Of a stretch of DNA of 14,573 nt, positions 13,493 to 14,573 are shown piece by piece. The position numbers and the translations under genes were made by a program. The notes beneath the pieces are model-generated. The model saw only the letters and a list, made by a program, of their open reading frames with translations. It did not search any database and was not told the DNA's origin. Location of the stretch: positions 1-14,573 of the forward strand of contig JBOFLF010000102.1 of the NCBI GenBank assembly GCA_051657715.1. The letters are read 5' to 3'. This DNA comes from JBOFBH01 sp051657715 (GTDB taxonomy: Bacteria > Actinomycetota > Actinomycetes > Actinomycetales > Angustibacteraceae). How positions within the stretch are numbered: position 1 is the stretch's first letter; the number at the start of each line of letters is the position of its first letter.

Positions 13493-13556
13493 TCGGATAT
13501 CGATCTCAGATCGTGCGCGAACCCCTCGCTGAGCCATATCGGCCGAGGGGTTTTTT
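13481..13556 (+). promoter_or_regulatory. Attenuator RNA of ilvB with alternative hairpins
   Basis: Hairpin 1:2 pairs 13481-13492 (last codons and stop of the leader peptide) with 13506-13517. It has 12 pairs including two G-U. A competing pairing joins GATAT (13496-13500) to ATATC (13536-13540) and CTCAG (13505-13509) to CTGAG (13529-13533). This would disrupt both hairpin 1:2 and the terminator at 13520-13552. A ribosome stalled on the Val codons would cover arm 1 and favour the competing pairing, hence read-through. Free translation would favour the terminator. The hairpins are seen in the sequence; the switching is inference. Confidence 0.6.
13520..13556 (+). terminator. Intrinsic terminator in the ilvB leader
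   Basis: AACCCCTCG (13520-13528) pairs with CGAGGGGTT (13544-13552). An inner GCC/GGC pairing closes a small loop, and six T residues (13551-13556) follow. It is the only hairpin in the window with a true U tract. It lies 64 nt after the leader peptide and about 150 nt before ilvB, facing the same way, which fits conditional termination of ilvB transcription. Confidence 0.8.
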
Positions 13557-13594
13557 CGTGGCCCGGTGATTGATCCAGCACCATGACGAGTGAG

Positions 13595-13698
13595 CAACGA
13601 GCGGACAGAGCCGTGAGACAGCTAGATCAGCAGGTGAATGAGGGGCCAGCGTGAAAGGCCAGCCCGATGAGAAGGAACGCCTGACAACGAGCGGACAG
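13595..13698 (+). repeat. 14-bp direct repeat in the ilvB 5' untranslated region
   Basis: CAACGAGCGGACAG occurs at 13595-13608 and 13685-13698, start to start 90 bp. The second copy runs into the ribosome site of the ilvB ATG. Between them lies another candidate start (GTG 13651 with AGGGG at 13641-13645). It could be a protein or RNA contact site, or an old duplication; no function is evident. Confidence 0.6.
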
Positions 13699-13707
13699 GT
13701 GACCATC

Positions 13708-14573
13708 ATGACTTCGCCACCAACGTCACCACCACCGGCTTCGACGCCACCAGCCCCATCGCCACCGGCACCGACCTCGGTGGCGTCGGGGCCGGTGTCG
13801 CCGCCATCGGCGCCCAGCCCGGCGAACGTCGCGGACGCCGCCCGCCGCGGTCGGACCACCCTCACCGGCGCGCAAAGCCTGGTCCGGTCGCTGGAACGGT
13901 TGGATGTCGAGGTGGTGTTCGGGATCCCCGGTGGCGCGATCCTGCCGGCGTACGACCCGCTGCTGGACTCGACGTCCGTCCGGCACGTGCTGGTCCGGCA
14001 CGAGCAGGGTGCTGGCCACGCCGCGCAGGGTTACGCCGCGGCGACCGGCCGGGTCGGCGTGTGCATGGCGACCTCCGGACCGGGGGCGACCAATCTGGTC
14101 ACGCCGATCGCGGACGCGCACATGGATTCGGTGCCGCTGGTCGCGATCACCGGCCAGGTTCCCTCGTCCGCGATCGGGACGGACGCGTTCCAAGAGGCCG
14201 ACATCCGCGGCATCACCATGCCGATCACCAAGCACAACTACCTGGTGACCCGGGCGGCGGACATCCCCCAGGCGATCGCCGAGGCGTTCCACATCGCTGG
14301 CACCGGACGACCGGGCCCGGTGCTGGTCGACATCAGCAAGGACGCGCTGCAGGCCAGCGCCGAGTTCATCTGGCCGGAACGCCTGGACCTGGCCGGCTAC
14401 CACCCGGTGACCCGACCGCACGGCAAGCAGGTCCGCGAGGCGGCCCGGCTGATCGTCGAGGCGAAGCGACCGGTGCTGTACGTCGGCGGCGGGGTGATCC
14501 GGGCCGGCGCGAGCGAGCAGCTGCGGCAGCTGGTCGACCTGACGTCCATCCCGGTGGTCACCACGCTGATGGC
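13708..14573 (+). CDS. ilvB: Acetolactate synthase large subunit (partial, cut by window end)
   Basis: First 288 codons of the thiamine diphosphate enzyme that condenses pyruvate with pyruvate or 2-ketobutyrate, the first common step of branched-chain amino acid synthesis. The conserved N-terminal domain starts near residue 51 (TLTGAQSLVRSLERL). It has VFGIPGGAILPAYDPL, the cofactor-activating Glu99 in VRHEQGAGHAAQGYA, TSGPGATNLVTPIADA, QEADIRGITMPITKHNYLV and GRPGPVLVDISKD. It breaks off at IPVVTTLM. ATG 13708 is chosen for AGGTGA (13697-13702) 5 nt upstream. In-frame GTG 13699 and GTG 13651 (AGGGG at 13641-13645) are real alternatives. Residues 1-40 are a Pro/Ser/Thr-rich disordered tail. 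Expression is probably governed by the upstream attenuator; ilvN and ilvC would be expected downstream, outside the window. Confidence 0.95.
   Translation, partial: MTSPPTSPPPASTPPAPSPPAPTSVASGPVSPPSAPSPANVADAARRGRTTLTGAQSLVRSLERLDVEVVFGIPGGAILPAYDPLLDSTSVRHVLVRHEQGAGHAAQGYAAATGRVGVCMATSGPGATNLVTPIADAHMDSVPLVAITGQVPSSAIGTDAFQEADIRGITMPITKHNYLVTRAADIPQAIAEAFHIAGTGRPGPVLVDISKDALQASAEFIWPERLDLAGYHPVTRPHGKQVREAARLIVEAKRPVLYVGGGVIRAGASEQLRQLVDLTSIPVVTTLM

Noticed and set aside
13367..13597. 76-codon minus-strand frame in the ilvB leader region
   Set aside because: No domain or ribosome site was seen. It is antisense to the attenuator, whose palindromes explain the lack of stops.
1..14573. Hidden mobile element, CRISPR array, tRNA or defence system
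   Set aside because: No terminal inverted repeats with a transposase, no regularly spaced repeats, no tRNA-like cloverleaf noticed, and every long coding block is accounted for by ordinary genes.

Overview
The window is GC-rich chromosomal DNA (coding frames dominated by G/C third positions, many GTG starts). It encodes NAD-dependent ligase, GatCAB, a GGDEF-EAL protein and branched-chain amino acid enzymes whose sequences look like those of high-GC Actinomycetes. Genus cannot be fixed from the sequence. Most of the window is ordinary core genome. I see no IS element, phage gene, CRISPR array, tRNA or rRNA.

Layout. (1) 27-5820, plus strand: ligA, then gatC, gatA and gatB tightly packed (1-nt gap and ATGA overlap between the gat genes). 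A strong hairpin at 5846-5886 probably ends this unit. (2) 5923-8325, plus strand: a multi-spanning membrane protein with intact GGDEF and EAL domains, for cyclic-di-GMP turnover. (3) 8309-9484, minus strand: a secreted lipoprotein of the PQQ-dependent sugar dehydrogenase family. It is convergent with and slightly overlaps the GGDEF-EAL gene. (4) 9552-11312, plus strand: ilvD, divergent from the dehydrogenase. (5) 11488-13350, plus strand: a membrane-anchored protein joining an extracytoplasmic solute-binding region to a von Willebrand A domain with a complete metal site; its function is unknown. (6) 13354-13650: a regulatory leader. (7) 13708 to the window end: the first 288 codons of ilvB, the acetolactate synthase large subunit.

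The most interesting regulatory content is upstream of ilvB. A 12-codon leader peptide with four consecutive valine codons lies just downstream of a TTGACG-17-CAGGGT promoter. It is followed by a long hairpin and then a canonical intrinsic terminator, with a possible alternative pairing. This reads as a ribosome-mediated branched-chain amino acid attenuator.

A second pattern is that several transcription units (gatC, the GGDEF-EAL gene, ilvD, the ilvB leader peptide and possibly the dehydrogenase) have a -10-like hexamer ending 6 or 7 nt before the start codon and no usable Shine-Dalgarno. That is the geometry expected for leaderless mRNAs. Genes inside operons, or with real leaders (gatA, the VWA gene, ilvB), do have ribosome binding sites.

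The ilvD and ilvB products act in the same pathway (acetolactate synthase early, dihydroxy-acid dehydratase third). ligA/gat (DNA joining and Gln/Asn-tRNA amidation), the cyclic-di-GMP protein and the VWA protein have no evident pathway link to them; their proximity looks like core-genome neighbourhood.
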